This document shows, piece after piece, positions 29,003 to 39,463 of a stretch of DNA of 64,000 nt (position 1 is its first letter; each line of letters starts with the position of its first letter). Under the pieces are notes generated by a model. The model was not told where the DNA came from and made no database searches. It was given only the letters and a program-made list of their open reading frames with translations. The DNA is taken from assembly GCF_001028705.1 (NCBI RefSeq), contig NZ_CP011770.1, positions 623,501-687,500 of the forward strand. The letters are read 5' to 3'. The position numbers and the translations under genes are program-made. The stretch comes from Croceicoccus naphthovorans (lineage in GTDB: Bacteria > Pseudomonadota > Alphaproteobacteria > Sphingomonadales > Sphingomonadaceae).

Positions 29003-29020
29003 GGGGAAGGGAGTCCCCTT
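29003..29020 (+). promoter_or_regulatory. Shine-Dalgarno-sequestering hairpin before the response regulator
   Basis: The only ribosome site (GGAAGGGAG) lies inside two mutually exclusive hairpins: GGGGA-AGGGAG-TCCCC (29003-29018) and AAGGG-AGTC-CCCTT (29007/8-29020). These end at the base before ATG 29021. Either would hide the site, suggesting low or conditional translation. Confidence 0.45.
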
Positions 29021-29662
29021 ATGTCCGGACGTGTCGTTATTGCCGATGATCACCCGCTGCTGCGCGCGGCCATTCGCGGCTGTGTTGAACAGGCGTGGCC
29101 CGGCCGCGAAGTGGTGGAGGTGGCCGATGCCGCCTCTGCCCGCGCCGAGGCGGCGAAGGGCGGAGTAGAGCTGCTGACGCTCGACCTGCATATGGCGGAC
29201 AGCAACGGATTGCAGACATTGATGGCGTTCCGTCAGGATTTTCCCGACATGCCCGTCGCCATCGTTTCGGCTAGCGAGGAGTCGCGGATTCGGCGCGGCG
29301 CGCAGGAACTGGGCGCCGCGGCATTCATCCCAAAAAGTGCACCGCTACCCGAAATGCGCGCGGCTCTGACCGCCGTGGCAGAGGGAGATGTCTGGTTTCC
29401 GAACGGTGTTGAGGACGAGGCCGAGGACGAAGGCAATATCGAGAAGCTGGCTCGGCTGACCCCGGCTCAGCGCCGCATCCTGACGCTGGTGTCCGAGGGT
29501 AAGCTCAACAAGCAGATCGCGCATGAGATGGATATATCGGAAGCGACGGTGAAGGCGCACATGACGGCAATTTTCCGGCGCCTGGGCGTCGTCAACCGGA
29601 CTCAGGCGGTGCTGATTGCGAAGGAACTGGACGCCGCCGGATTGCCGCCTGCCGAGGTGTGA
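29021..29662 (+). CDS. LuxR/NarL-family response regulator
   Basis: 213 residues. The receiver domain has the acidic pair in IADDHPLLR (D9, D10), the phospho-acceptor Asp55 in LLTLDLHMADSNG and a conserved Lys in FIPKSAP. The LuxR helix-turn-helix is at about 145-200 (LTPAQRRILTLVSEGKLNKQ, ISEATVKAHMTAIFRRLGV). It directly follows acs, and regulators of this type control acetate or alcohol metabolism in related bacteria (established for AgmR/ActR-like proteins). A role in controlling acs, porin and prpE is inferred. No sensor kinase gene is adjacent. Confidence 0.88.
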   Translation: MSGRVVIADDHPLLRAAIRGCVEQAWPGREVVEVADAASARAEAAKGGVELLTLDLHMADSNGLQTLMAFRQDFPDMPVAIVSASEESRIRRGAQELGAAAFIPKSAPLPEMRAALTAVAEGDVWFPNGVEDEAEDEGNIEKLARLTPAQRRILTLVSEGKLNKQIAHEMDISEATVKAHMTAIFRRLGVVNRTQAVLIAKELDAAGLPPAEV

Positions 29663-29682
29663 CAAGCGGCGAACAGCCAGAC

Positions 29683-30165
29683 TTATTCGTCGTGGACCGA
29701 CTTTGAATTGAGCTGGATGTAGTTCTCGATCCCCATGCGGGCGATCAGGTCGAACTGCTTTTCAAGGTGGTCGACATGCTCTTCCTCGCTTTCGAGGATG
29801 CTCTCGAACAATTCGCGGCTGATGTAATCGCGCACGGTTTCGCAATGGGCGATCGCGTCGCGCAGCAGCGGAATGGCCTCTTCCTCCAGCGCGAGGTCGG
29901 CCCTCAGGATTTCCTCGACATTCTCGCCGATCTTCAGCTTGTGCAGCGCCTGAAAATTGGGAAGCCCGTCAAGGAACAGGATGCGGTCCGCCAGCTTATC
30001 GGCATGCTTCATCTCGTCGATGGATTCGTGCCGCTCGAACTCGGCCAGCTTGGCCACGCCCCAGTTGTCCAGCATGCGATAGTGCAGCCAGTATTGGTTG
30101 ACGGCGGTCAGTTCGTTGGTGAGCGCCTTGTTCAGGTACTCGATGACTTTCGCGTCGCCCTTCAT
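29683..30165 (-). CDS. bfr: Bacterioferritin
   Basis: 160 residues beginning MKGDAKVIEYLNKALTNELT. All ferroxidase ligands are present (E18, E51, H54, E94, E127, H130), and so is the haem ligand Met52 in HESIDEMKHAD. It forms a 24-subunit haem-containing cage that oxidises and stores iron in the cytoplasm. The upstream gene on the same strand is bfd, its physiological partner for iron release. Convergent with the response regulator 20 bases away. Confidence 0.96.
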   Translation of the reverse strand: MKGDAKVIEYLNKALTNELTAVNQYWLHYRMLDNWGVAKLAEFERHESIDEMKHADKLADRILFLDGLPNFQALHKLKIGENVEEILRADLALEEEAIPLLRDAIAHCETVRDYISRELFESILESEEEHVDHLEKQFDLIARMGIENYIQLNSKSVHDE

Positions 30166-30281
30166 CGCAGGCCTCCTGTCGCTGGGATTGCACGCCCACC
30201 TAGGGGCACGCAGCGCGCCGGGGCAAGGAATTTCGAGTAGTTGCTAATGCCTTGCAGGACGCTGGGCAGCGGCGCTGGTAA

Positions 30282-30455
30282 TCAGGCCGCGCAGCAGCGA
30301 AATTCGTCGAGGATTTCCTCAGCCTCGTCCAGACACTGGCGGCATTGCGGCTGGTGGCCCAGTTCGGCGTAGATGTGTTCGGCCGTGCCCGCGCAGACCG
30401 GCGCCAGAGCGCGGAAATCCTTTTCGCGGATCGCATTGCAGATGCACAGGTACAT
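30282..30455 (-). CDS. bfd: Bacterioferritin-associated ferredoxin
   Basis: A 57-residue protein starting MYLCICNAIREKDFRALAPV. Cysteines at 4, 6, 38 and 41 match the four [2Fe-2S] ligands of E. coli Bfd exactly (CIC ... CRQC). Bfd delivers electrons to bacterioferritin haem to mobilise stored iron. It is 116 bases upstream of bfr on the same strand, and a Fur-like sequence lies about 40 bases before its ATG. The C-terminus carries an extra CC pair (EFRCCAA). Confidence 0.93.
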   Translation of the reverse strand: MYLCICNAIREKDFRALAPVCAGTAEHIYAELGHQPQCRQCLDEAEEILDEFRCCAA

Positions 30456-30495
30456 GCTCGAATCGGCCCTCTCGTTGCCTCTTCGCTCTTGTTAA

Positions 30496-30510
30496 TGCGA
30501 ATTGCTTGCA
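30496..30510 (-). promoter_or_regulatory. Candidate Fur-type operator upstream of bfd
   Basis: TGCAAGCAATTCGCA on the minus strand is an imperfect dyad with TGC/GCA ends, resembling alphaproteobacterial Fur sites. It is 41 bases before the bfd ATG, a suitable place for iron control. The central bases are not symmetric, so the call is weak. Confidence 0.35.
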
Positions 30511-30535
30511 AAAGCAAACCCCGCAATATGTCGTC

Positions 30536-31795
30536 CTACCGTGCAACTAGTGCGGCCCGCCTGATGCCCATCCCGGCCAGCTTGCGCCACAGCCATTCCA
30601 GCGGCCCGATCCCGAACCGCGCCAACCATGGCCGTGACCAGCCGAGCATCAGCGTCCAGCCTAGCAGCACGAACAGTACGAGCGTCGCCTGCCCATATTC
30701 GTACGCGCCGAGGTTCAATCCCCATCCGTGGAAAATGAACGTCATCACGACGGTGGTGCCGAGATAGTTGCTGAACGCCATCCGCCCCGCCGCCGCAATC
30801 CGCGCGCCCGGCCCCGACCGCGCGATCGCCGCGCCGAACAGCGCGAGCAGAGCCAGATACCCCGCCACCATCGCCACGCGCCCCACGATGCCATAGCGAT
30901 AGGGGAGCAATTCCGTGGTAATCGACGAGAACTGGACCGACGCGGCATAGGCCAGCATCGCGCCATACCACGCTACGCCAATCACCAGCCCGCAGCCAGC
31001 GGCCCACAACAGCGCCCGGCGCGACCAGCCGCCGGTAAAGAACCCGCTCTTGCCCAATCCCATGCCGCACAACATCAGCGGCAGCGCCTCCAGCACGGCA
31101 AAGGCCGCCATCCGCAAGGGCGCATCTGGCGTGACGGTCAGGCGGTAGCGGATCGCTTCCCAGAACCCCATCGCGTATTCAGCCATCTTCTCGGCAACGC
31201 GCGCCTGAATGGCGGCCTCGGTCTCGGCAGCAGCGGCGAGGTCGGAGGGGCTACCGACACCGCTCGCGCTAACCGCGCCAAGATGCATGCCCCATGCGCC
31301 TTCCAGTGCCCCGGCGACCGACAGATAGGCCAGCCCGCCAAGGCCGAGCACGAACAGGCTTCCCGCCCGCAAATCCTTGAAGAACAGCGCAATCATGCCC
31401 GCAATGGCATAAGTGAGCAGGATGTCCCCCCACCAGAACAGCGCGAAGTGCAGATACCCGAACACCGCCAGCCACAGCAGTCGCCGCACTTGCTCCACCA
31501 CCCGCGAAACTTCTTCCCCGCGCGACAGGAACAGCACGAGGCTGACCCCGAACAGCGTCGCGAACATCGCGCGCATCTTGCCTTCGAAGACGATCCACGA
31601 AACGCCAAAGGCCACCCAGTCCGCAGATTGAGCCTGGCCGTGCCAATCCGGATTGGCCGTCGCGAGGCCCGGACCGGCGATCGTCGTCACGTTAATCGCC
31701 AGAATACCCAAGACCGCGAACCCGCGTGCCAGATCCAGCGTGGCGATTCGGCCTGTTCGTTCAGTCGCTTGCGGGGAAAGCGGGTCATCCGCCAT
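30536..31795 (-). CDS. DUF418-family polytopic membrane protein
   Basis: 419 residues from ATG 31795; upstream in-frame sequence lacks similarity and covers the neighbour's promoter. It starts RIATLDLARGFAVLGILAIN, the typical YeiB/DUF418 entry (LDxxRGxAxxGIxxxN), and has about ten membrane segments. The C-terminal DUF418 domain follows with GRMAFSNYLGTTVVMTFIFH and GPLEWLWR. The family is related to membrane acyltransferases but has no defined function here. It is divergent from the ParA-like operon; the two starts are 109 bases apart. Confidence 0.83.
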   Translation of the reverse strand: MADDPLSPQATERTGRIATLDLARGFAVLGILAINVTTIAGPGLATANPDWHGQAQSADWVAFGVSWIVFEGKMRAMFATLFGVSLVLFLSRGEEVSRVVEQVRRLLWLAVFGYLHFALFWWGDILLTYAIAGMIALFFKDLRAGSLFVLGLGGLAYLSVAGALEGAWGMHLGAVSASGVGSPSDLAAAAETEAAIQARVAEKMAEYAMGFWEAIRYRLTVTPDAPLRMAAFAVLEALPLMLCGMGLGKSGFFTGGWSRRALLWAAGCGLVIGVAWYGAMLAYAASVQFSSITTELLPYRYGIVGRVAMVAGYLALLALFGAAIARSGPGARIAAAGRMAFSNYLGTTVVMTFIFHGWGLNLGAYEYGQATLVLFVLLGWTLMLGWSRPWLARFGIGPLEWLWRKLAGMGIRRAALVAR

Positions 31796-31833
31796 CGGAA
31801 AAATCGCCTTTTTCTCGGGTTCGAAGGGCAGGC

Positions 31834-31848
31834 TTAACGCAAAATTAG
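31834..31848. promoter_or_regulatory. CtrA-like box upstream of the ParA-like operon
   Basis: TTAA-N7-TTAG matches the CtrA consensus TTAA-N7-TTAA at seven of eight positions. It lies 57 bases before the ParA-like GTG and 39 bases before the divergent DUF418 start. TTGTCC (31851) and CATTTT (31875) could serve as weak -35/-10 elements. Cell-cycle control is inferred only. Confidence 0.4.
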
Positions 31849-31904
31849 GGTTGTCCCGCAAGAGTGGCGCACAGCATTTTAGTGTGACGCGAAGGGGATC
31901 ATCG

Positions 31905-32621
31905 GTGCGCGTACTCGCATTGGCTTCACAGAAGGGTGGATCGGGGAAGACCACGCTGTCTGGCCACTTGGCCGTTCAGGCCCAGCGCGCCGGCGCGGGG
32001 CCGGTCGTACTTATCGACATCGACCCGCAGGGCTCGCTCGCCGACTGGTGGAACGAGCGTGAGGACGAATTTCCCGCATTTGCCCAGACCGCCGTCGCGC
32101 GTCTGGCGCAGGACCTCGTGACGCTGCGTGAACAGGGCTTCAAGATGGCGGTCATCGACACGCCGCCCGCGATCACCATGGCGATCCAGTCGGTCATCAG
32201 CGTGGCCGACCTTGTCGTTGTGCCGACGCGTCCTTCGCCCCACGATCTTCGCGCTGTCGGCGCCACCGTGGACATCTGCGCCCGCGCCAACAAGCCGCTG
32301 GTCTTCGTGGTGAACTCTGCGCTGTCGAAGGCGCGCATCACGTCAGAAGCCGCAGCCGCGCTGGCCCAGTACGGCACGGTCGCCCCGGTCGTGCTGCATC
32401 ACCGCACCGACTTTGCCGCTTCGATGATCGACGGTCGCACCGTGATGGAGATCGATCCCTACGGCCGCTCCGCGCAAGAGATGGAGCAGCTCTGGGCCTA
32501 TCTGGCAGAGCGTCTTGAAAAGAACTTCCGCCGCAACGTCTTTGCCGGTTCCAAGCAGGCCGGTGCCGGTGTCGGCACTCGCCCCAGCGGAGGCTTCGGC
32601 CGCCGCGCCACTGGCGCATAA
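31905..32621 (+). CDS. ParA-family ATPase
   Basis: 238 residues from GTG 31905, with AAGGGG eight bases upstream. The deviant Walker A KGGSGKTT (residues 10-17) has both lysines, and IDIDPQGSLADWW (Walker A') and VIDTPP (Walker B) follow. This is the ParA/MinD-type fold that forms nucleotide-dependent dimers on DNA or membrane. It is not next to a ParB gene. Instead it leads an operon with a hypothetical protein bearing an RHH-like C-terminus and a SPOR/TPR protein. That suggests positioning of an envelope or division-related cargo rather than chromosome segregation. Confidence 0.88.
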   Translation: MRVLALASQKGGSGKTTLSGHLAVQAQRAGAGPVVLIDIDPQGSLADWWNEREDEFPAFAQTAVARLAQDLVTLREQGFKMAVIDTPPAITMAIQSVISVADLVVVPTRPSPHDLRAVGATVDICARANKPLVFVVNSALSKARITSEAAAALAQYGTVAPVVLHHRTDFAASMIDGRTVMEIDPYGRSAQEMEQLWAYLAERLEKNFRRNVFAGSKQAGAGVGTRPSGGFGRRATGA

Positions 32622-32636
32622 GGAGGCTTGGCTGTG

Positions 32637-33353
32637 ATGGCAGGTACATCGATCGGACCGGACACAGGCGGCTTGCTGGCCAAGAAGGGCGCGGCGCGTC
32701 CCGCCATGCGTCGCCAGTCCCAGATCCAGCAGACCGGCTTTGGCGGCAACGGCGGCGGCGGTGCCCTTTCGGGCTGGCTGACCGGCGCGGAAGACGACTG
32801 CGGCTGGAACGACATGGGCGAGGGTGCAAAGCCGAATTACGGCACGCGCAGCGCCATCGGCCTCACGGCCATGACCAATTCGCCCGAATCGCTCTATGTC
32901 AACGCATCGCCCGACGATGCCGACTGGGACGAAGCGGATAGTTACGACGACGATGCGGGCGACTGGAACGCACCGGCGGCATGGACCGCCCCGGTAACGC
33001 CAGCACCTGCAGCCAATCCGGTCGGCGCGATGCAGGAACGGCTTCAGGCCGCGACTGCCGCTCCCGCCGAAGCCTATGCCGAAGAACCGCTGGAACTTGA
33101 GGCGGCGGACGAGATCCCCGTCGGCCTGTTCGGCTCGATCCGCGCGGCTTGGGCTCGCTTCGTTTCTCTGATCGTGGGTCGCGGCCCGGTAACCGTGCTG
33201 CACCTCGACCCGGCGCTGCGCGAACAGCTTCGCAATGCCGCCTATCGGCAGGGTGTGGACGATGCGATCGTCGCGGAAAGGGCGATCGAACAATATCTTG
33301 GCGCGCTGGCGTCAAAAGGTGCTAACTCCGCGACATCTTCGTCGTGGTCCTAA
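32637..33353 (+). CDS. Hypothetical protein with RHH-like C-terminus, in the ParA-SPOR operon
   Basis: 238 residues from ATG 32637 (GTG 32634 is also possible; AGGAGG at 32621-32626). I do not recognise a named family. The N-terminal part is Gly/Gln-rich, the middle is acidic and aromatic (PDDADWDEADSYDDDAGDWN) then Pro/Ala-rich, so largely disordered. The last 50 residues look folded: VTVLHLDPALREQLRNAAYR then a helix IVAERAIEQYLGAL. This resembles a ribbon-helix-helix/antitoxin-type DNA-binding unit. It starts 15 bases after the ParA-like stop and may be its adaptor or DNA partner. Confidence 0.7.
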   Translation: MAGTSIGPDTGGLLAKKGAARPAMRRQSQIQQTGFGGNGGGGALSGWLTGAEDDCGWNDMGEGAKPNYGTRSAIGLTAMTNSPESLYVNASPDDADWDEADSYDDDAGDWNAPAAWTAPVTPAPAANPVGAMQERLQAATAAPAEAYAEEPLELEAADEIPVGLFGSIRAAWARFVSLIVGRGPVTVLHLDPALREQLRNAAYRQGVDDAIVAERAIEQYLGALASKGANSATSSSWS

Positions 33354-33375
33354 TCGAGAGCAAGGGATGCAACCG

Positions 33376-34734
33376 ATGAGCAAGAACCTTTTCGCGAATC
33401 GCAAGGGCCTGGCGGCCATGATGCTTGCCGGTTCGATGATGGCGGGTGTCGTTGCCGTTCAGCCTGCGATGGCGGGTGACGGATCGGTGGCCAAGGCGGC
33501 CGAGGCGCTTCAGGAAAACGAACTGGGCAAGGCCGTGCGCTATGCCGAAGATGCGGTTGAGAGCGAGCCGCGCGATGCCGCGCGTCGTGCGCTGCTGGGC
33601 CGTACTTACCTGCGCGCCGGCCGCATCTATTCTGCGCGGTCTGCGCTGGCAGAAGCGGTGAGCCTTGGCGACAACAGCCCGCGCACCGCGCTGATGCTGG
33701 CGCTGGCCGAAATCGGTGCGGGCAATCCGCGCGCCGGTGTTTCGGCGCTGGCCATGCAGGGCAATGCGATCCCGGCGGCGGACCGCGGCCTTGCCTTTGC
33801 GCTGGCCGGTGAAACTGCGCGCGGCGTGGAAATCATTTCTGCCGATATCCGCATTGGCAACAACACGCCCAAGAATCGCCAGAACCTTGCCTATGCCTTC
33901 GCCCTTGACGGTCGCTGGCGCGAGGCGCGCCTGATGGCGGCGCAGGACGTTCCGGCCAACATGCTTGATCAGCGGATCACCGAATGGGCGACGACATCGC
34001 GCCCCGATCAGGTCGGGCAACGCGTTGCCGCGCTGGTCGGCACCGAACTGGCGGACGATCAGGGCATGCCGCGTGCACTGGCCCTGTCGAACTTCCCGGC
34101 TCCGGCCCCGGCGGCAAAGCCCGCCGCGCCGGTCCAGATGGCGAAGGCAGAGCCGGTCGCTCCGGCCCAAACCGCCTCGGTCAAGCCCGCTGTTGTCGCG
34201 GCGCCTGAAAAGCCTGCTGCCAAGCCCGTCGTCGTTGCCGCGCTGGCCGAACCTGCCCCGGTAAAGACCGCCGCAGTTCCGGCATCGAACGCTGCGCCCC
34301 AGACGATGCAGATGGCGGTGATCCAGCCGACCCCTGCGAAAAAGGCAGAGGCCAAGGCCACGCCGGTCAAGGCCGCTGCGGTTACGACTTCGGCCAAGCC
34401 CGTCCCGGTCAAGAAGGCGGCCCCGGCGCTGCCGACGCCAGGCGCTGCGGGCACGCACATCGCCCAGCTCGGCTCATACGGATCGGAATCGCAGGCGCAG
34501 GCCGGTTGGAAGGTGTTCCAGTCGCGCTATGCCAACCTGAAGGGGCAGAGCCCGGTCATCACCAAGGCCAATGTCGATGGCAAGGATTACTGGCGCGTCG
34601 CCGCCGGTGGTTTTGACGCCAAGGGTGCGAACGCAATGTGCGCGGCGGTGAAGGCCGGTGGCCACGGCTGTCTCCCCATCGCCAAGAGCACGGCAAAGGC
34701 CGATGCCAAGGTCCGCGTCGCCAAGGCCGACTGA
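33376..34734 (+). CDS. Secreted TPR- and SPOR-domain protein
   Basis: 452 residues from ATG 33376 (an ATG three codons earlier is an alternative). A signal peptide ends VQPAMA. TPR-like helical repeats cover about 30-200 (LGKAVRYAEDAVESEPRDAA, ALLGRTYLRAGR), followed by a long Ala/Pro/Lys/Val-rich linker. A C-terminal SPOR domain (about 356-430: THIAQLGSYGSESQAQAGWK) follows, and a Lys/Ala tail ends the protein. SPOR domains bind denuded septal peptidoglycan, so the protein probably localises to division sites in the periplasm. It is third in the ParA-like operon and is followed by a terminator. Confidence 0.85.
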   Translation: MSKNLFANRKGLAAMMLAGSMMAGVVAVQPAMAGDGSVAKAAEALQENELGKAVRYAEDAVESEPRDAARRALLGRTYLRAGRIYSARSALAEAVSLGDNSPRTALMLALAEIGAGNPRAGVSALAMQGNAIPAADRGLAFALAGETARGVEIISADIRIGNNTPKNRQNLAYAFALDGRWREARLMAAQDVPANMLDQRITEWATTSRPDQVGQRVAALVGTELADDQGMPRALALSNFPAPAPAAKPAAPVQMAKAEPVAPAQTASVKPAVVAAPEKPAAKPVVVAALAEPAPVKTAAVPASNAAPQTMQMAVIQPTPAKKAEAKATPVKAAAVTTSAKPVPVKKAAPALPTPGAAGTHIAQLGSYGSESQAQAGWKVFQSRYANLKGQSPVITKANVDGKDYWRVAAGGFDAKGANAMCAAVKAGGHGCLPIAKSTAKADAKVRVAKAD

Positions 34735-34768
34735 CGAAACAAACGCTCCGTCGCAGCGGAGGGGGTAG

Positions 34769-34796
34769 AGGGGCGGTGCCGCAGGGCGCCGCCCCT
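34769..34796 (+). terminator. Hairpin terminator between SPOR gene and tesB
   Basis: AGGGGCGG-N12-CCGCCCCT followed by TCTCGTT. It lies in the 67-base gap between two convergent genes and could serve the ParA-SPOR operon and, less well, tesB. Confidence 0.6.
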
Positions 34797-34801
34797 TCTC
34801 G

Positions 34802-35716
34802 TTACGAGGGCGGGGTATAGCTGCCTTCGGGCAGGCGGATCATGCCTTCCTGCGAAGCCGTGGCGAACAGGCGACCGTCGCGGGTGAAGAAATACCCCTG
34901 CGTTAGCCCACGCCCGCCGCCCAGAAACGGCGAATCGGTGACGAAGGCGAACCATTCGTCGACCCGAGCATCGCTGTGAAACCAGAGCGCATGGTCCAGG
35001 CTGGCAATCCGCGCCTCGTGAAACGCCATTTGCAACCCGCGCCGCAGTAGAGCCGTGCCGAGCAGGCCGTAGTCGCTGAGATACGTGAGCGCCAAGCGGT
35101 GCAGCGCCATGTCATCGCCAAGTGTGGCAACGAGCCGGAACCAGTAAACGCTTGGCGTCGCCGGATCGACCTGTTTGCGCCACTGCGCTTCGCTTGCCCG
35201 CATTTCGAACGCGCGGTGGCGCAACAGCGCGGGCACCGGGCGGTCCCTATCGATCGCCTGATAGCGCTCTGGCACGTCCAGTTCGTCGATCAGTTCTTCC
35301 GGTCCGGGCACGTCGGGCATTTTGATCGGCCAGTGCGGCGCGGCGGACTTGCGCTGAAACGACGCGGTCAGATTCAGGATCGGGGTGCCGTTCTGCGAGG
35401 CGATGACGCGGCGGTTGGAAAAACTGCCGCCGTCGAAGTCGCGCTCTACCCGCAGCTCGATCGGAAATTCCTCGTTCCCGCCGCGCAGGAAATAGGCGTG
35501 AAGCGAGTGCGGATTGCGCCCATCGTCCACAGTCGCCTGCGCCGCCGCCAACGCCTGCGCCACGACCTGCCCGCCGAAGATGCGGCCATTACCGTCGGGC
35601 ATGCGCGATGCGATGAAGATGTCATGGGCAACGGGATCGACCCGGAGCAGGCGGCTGAGGATGTCTACGCGGTCCCGATCGGACCCTTCGACAAGGGAGC
35701 GGCGCGATTCAGTCAT
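34802..35716 (-). CDS. tesB: Acyl-CoA thioesterase II
   Basis: 304 residues from ATG 35716. Double hot-dog fold: first half with GRIFGGQVVAQALAAAQATV and LHAYFLRGG, second half with LDHALWFHSD (the catalytic Asp segment, LDHxxWFH) and GLTQGYFFTRDGRLFATASQ. It hydrolyses medium- and long-chain acyl-CoAs to free acids. Located downstream of hppA on the same strand but behind its terminator, so probably independently expressed. Convergent with the SPOR gene. Confidence 0.94.
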   Translation of the reverse strand: MTESRRSLVEGSDRDRVDILSRLLRVDPVAHDIFIASRMPDGNGRIFGGQVVAQALAAAQATVDDGRNPHSLHAYFLRGGNEEFPIELRVERDFDGGSFSNRRVIASQNGTPILNLTASFQRKSAAPHWPIKMPDVPGPEELIDELDVPERYQAIDRDRPVPALLRHRAFEMRASEAQWRKQVDPATPSVYWFRLVATLGDDMALHRLALTYLSDYGLLGTALLRRGLQMAFHEARIASLDHALWFHSDARVDEWFAFVTDSPFLGGGRGLTQGYFFTRDGRLFATASQEGMIRLPEGSYTPPS

Positions 35717-35773
35717 GCACCGGCCATGCAGCCCGATCCCGTCCGCGTCAATTCCGCTACGGCCCGCATAGCA

Positions 35774-35807
35774 AAAGGCCCCGCCCGGCGGTGCGGGCAG
35801 GGCCTTT
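35774..35807 (-). terminator. Intrinsic terminator of hppA
   Basis: AAAGGCCC-c-GCCC / GGGC-a-GGGCCTTT with an eight-base loop, 20 bases after the hppA stop on the minus strand and followed there by TTTTGC. It separates hppA from tesB. Confidence 0.75.
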
Positions 35808-35827
35808 CCCCCCATGCTCGTGAAACC

Positions 35828-37981
<2,154 letters not shown>

Positions 37982-38087
37982 GTTGGAATCCCCTCCTATG
38001 TCTCGCACCCCTATTTTCCGGGATGTCGTGGCGGGGAAGCTACACGGTATCGGGCGCGGCGCAAGCGCGCTGTGCACAGGGTGGAAT

Positions 38088-38999
38088 TCAGGGTTGACGG
38101 TGCAGGTAGCCGAGCTTGTCAGGACTGTCTGGCGGGGTACCGTCGATCAGCAGTGGGCGATCGCTCCCGGCCATTACCGTGCCGATGCGGGTCGCCGCGA
38201 CCGGCGGAGTCGACCCTTCGGACAGGGTGAACAGCAGGTTGTAATCGTCGCCCCAGCGCATCGCCTCGTCACGGCGGTCGGCAAGGGCGGGCACGACGGG
38301 TACGGCGCTGCTGTCGATGGCGATGGTCGTGCCGCTGGCCTGCGCCATGCGGGTCGCGTCGAGCAGCAACCCGTCCGATACGTCCATCATCGCGCCGACA
38401 TGCTTCGCCAGTGCCTCACCCGCCGCGACATGCGGTTCGGGGCGGCGGAACGGAGCGGTCAGGGCTTCATCGGTGCTGCCCGCTCGCAGGGCCTCGAACC
38501 CGGCAAGCGCCCCGCCCACAGTGCCGGTGATCCACAGCGCTTGTCCCGGCTTCGCGTCGGCGCGGGAAGGAGAGGGCACGACCTGTGGCTGACCGATAGC
38601 GGTGATCCCGATGGAGCGGGCCGACCCTTGCGGCGTGCTCACCGTGTCGCCGCCCAGCAAGGCCACGCCGAACCGAACCACCGCCTCGTCCAGTCCCTCG
38701 ACAAACCGCGCATTCCACGCGGCATCGCCCAGCATATAGCCCATGACCAGCGCCAGCGGCTGCGCGCCTTTGGCGGCAAGATCCGACAGGTTCGCCGCCA
38801 CCAGTTTCCACGCCACGTCGGCGGGGTCCTGTCGGGGCAGCCAATGCACGCCCTCCACCATCATGTCGTGAGTGATGACCAGCGTCGATGCGCTGACGCT
38901 CAGTTCCGCCGCATCGTCGGTCAGACCGCGTGCGCCGGGATCGCGGGCAATGGCGCGCAGGGCGGCGATAAAGCCTTCCTCCGCGCTTTGGCCCGTCAT
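38088..38999 (-). CDS. thiL: Thiamine-monophosphate kinase
   Basis: 303 residues from ATG 38999, overlapping the nusB stop (ATGA). Family features include the N-terminal Asp-rich site [27 protein letters not shown] (metal/substrate loop), [13 protein letters not shown], and [20 protein letters not shown]. It phosphorylates TMP to thiamine pyrophosphate. nusB-thiL adjacency is widely conserved. Last gene of hisG-hisD-DUF1993-nusB-thiL. Confidence 0.93.
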   Translation of the reverse strand: MTGQSAEEGFIAALRAIARDPGARGLTDDAAELSVSASTLVITHDMMVEGVHWLPRQDPADVAWKLVAANLSDLAAKGAQPLALVMGYMLGDAAWNARFVEGLDEAVVRFGVALLGGDTVSTPQGSARSIGITAIGQPQVVPSPSRADAKPGQALWITGTVGGALAGFEALRAGSTDEALTAPFRRPEPHVAAGEALAKHVGAMMDVSDGLLLDATRMAQASGTTIAIDSSAVPVVPALADRRDEAMRWGDDYNLLFTLSEGSTPPVAATRIGTVMAGSDRPLLIDGTPPDSPDKLGYLHRQP

Positions 39000-39463
39000 T
39001 CGGGGGTTTGCGCCTTCGGGTCTCGTCCCGCCTTCGAAATCGCGTCGAGCAGCCCGTTCACGAACTTCGCCTCGCGCGCCTCGAAAAAGGCGTGGGCGAC
39101 GTCGACATATTCGCTGATCGCCGCGTTCTTGGGCACATCGACCCGTGCCAGCAGTTCGTACGTGCCGCAACGCAGGATCTGCAGCATCGTGCGGTCCAGC
39201 CGCGACAGCGACCACCCCTCGGCCAGCTTGTTCGCGATCAGCGTGTCGATTTCCTCACGCCGGGCATCGACGCCCGACACGATGTCGTCGAAAAATGCGA
39301 CCTCGGCCTCTGCATATTGCGCGTCCTCGATCTCTCGACCGAGGCGATGCTGGTGGAATTCATCGAGCAGGCGCGCCAGCGGCGTCTTTTCCATGTCCAT
39401 CTGGTAAAGCGCCTGCACCGCGGCAAGGCGGGCGGCGGAGCGGGATTGGGATCGTGCGGTCAT
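38996..39463 (-). CDS. nusB: Transcription antitermination factor NusB
   Basis: 155 residues of the all-helical NusB fold: SRSAARLAAVQALYQMDME at the N-terminus (RNA-binding region), LAEGWSLSRLDRTMLQILR and VPKNAAISEYVDVAHAF, then KFVNGLLDAI. With NusE it binds boxA RNA to antiterminate rRNA transcription. The start overlaps the DUF1993 gene's stop and its end overlaps thiL, so translation is coupled on both sides. Confidence 0.95.
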   Translation of the reverse strand: MTARSQSRSAARLAAVQALYQMDMEKTPLARLLDEFHQHRLGREIEDAQYAEAEVAFFDDIVSGVDARREEIDTLIANKLAEGWSLSRLDRTMLQILRCGTYELLARVDVPKNAAISEYVDVAHAFFEAREAKFVNGLLDAISKAGRDPKAQTPE

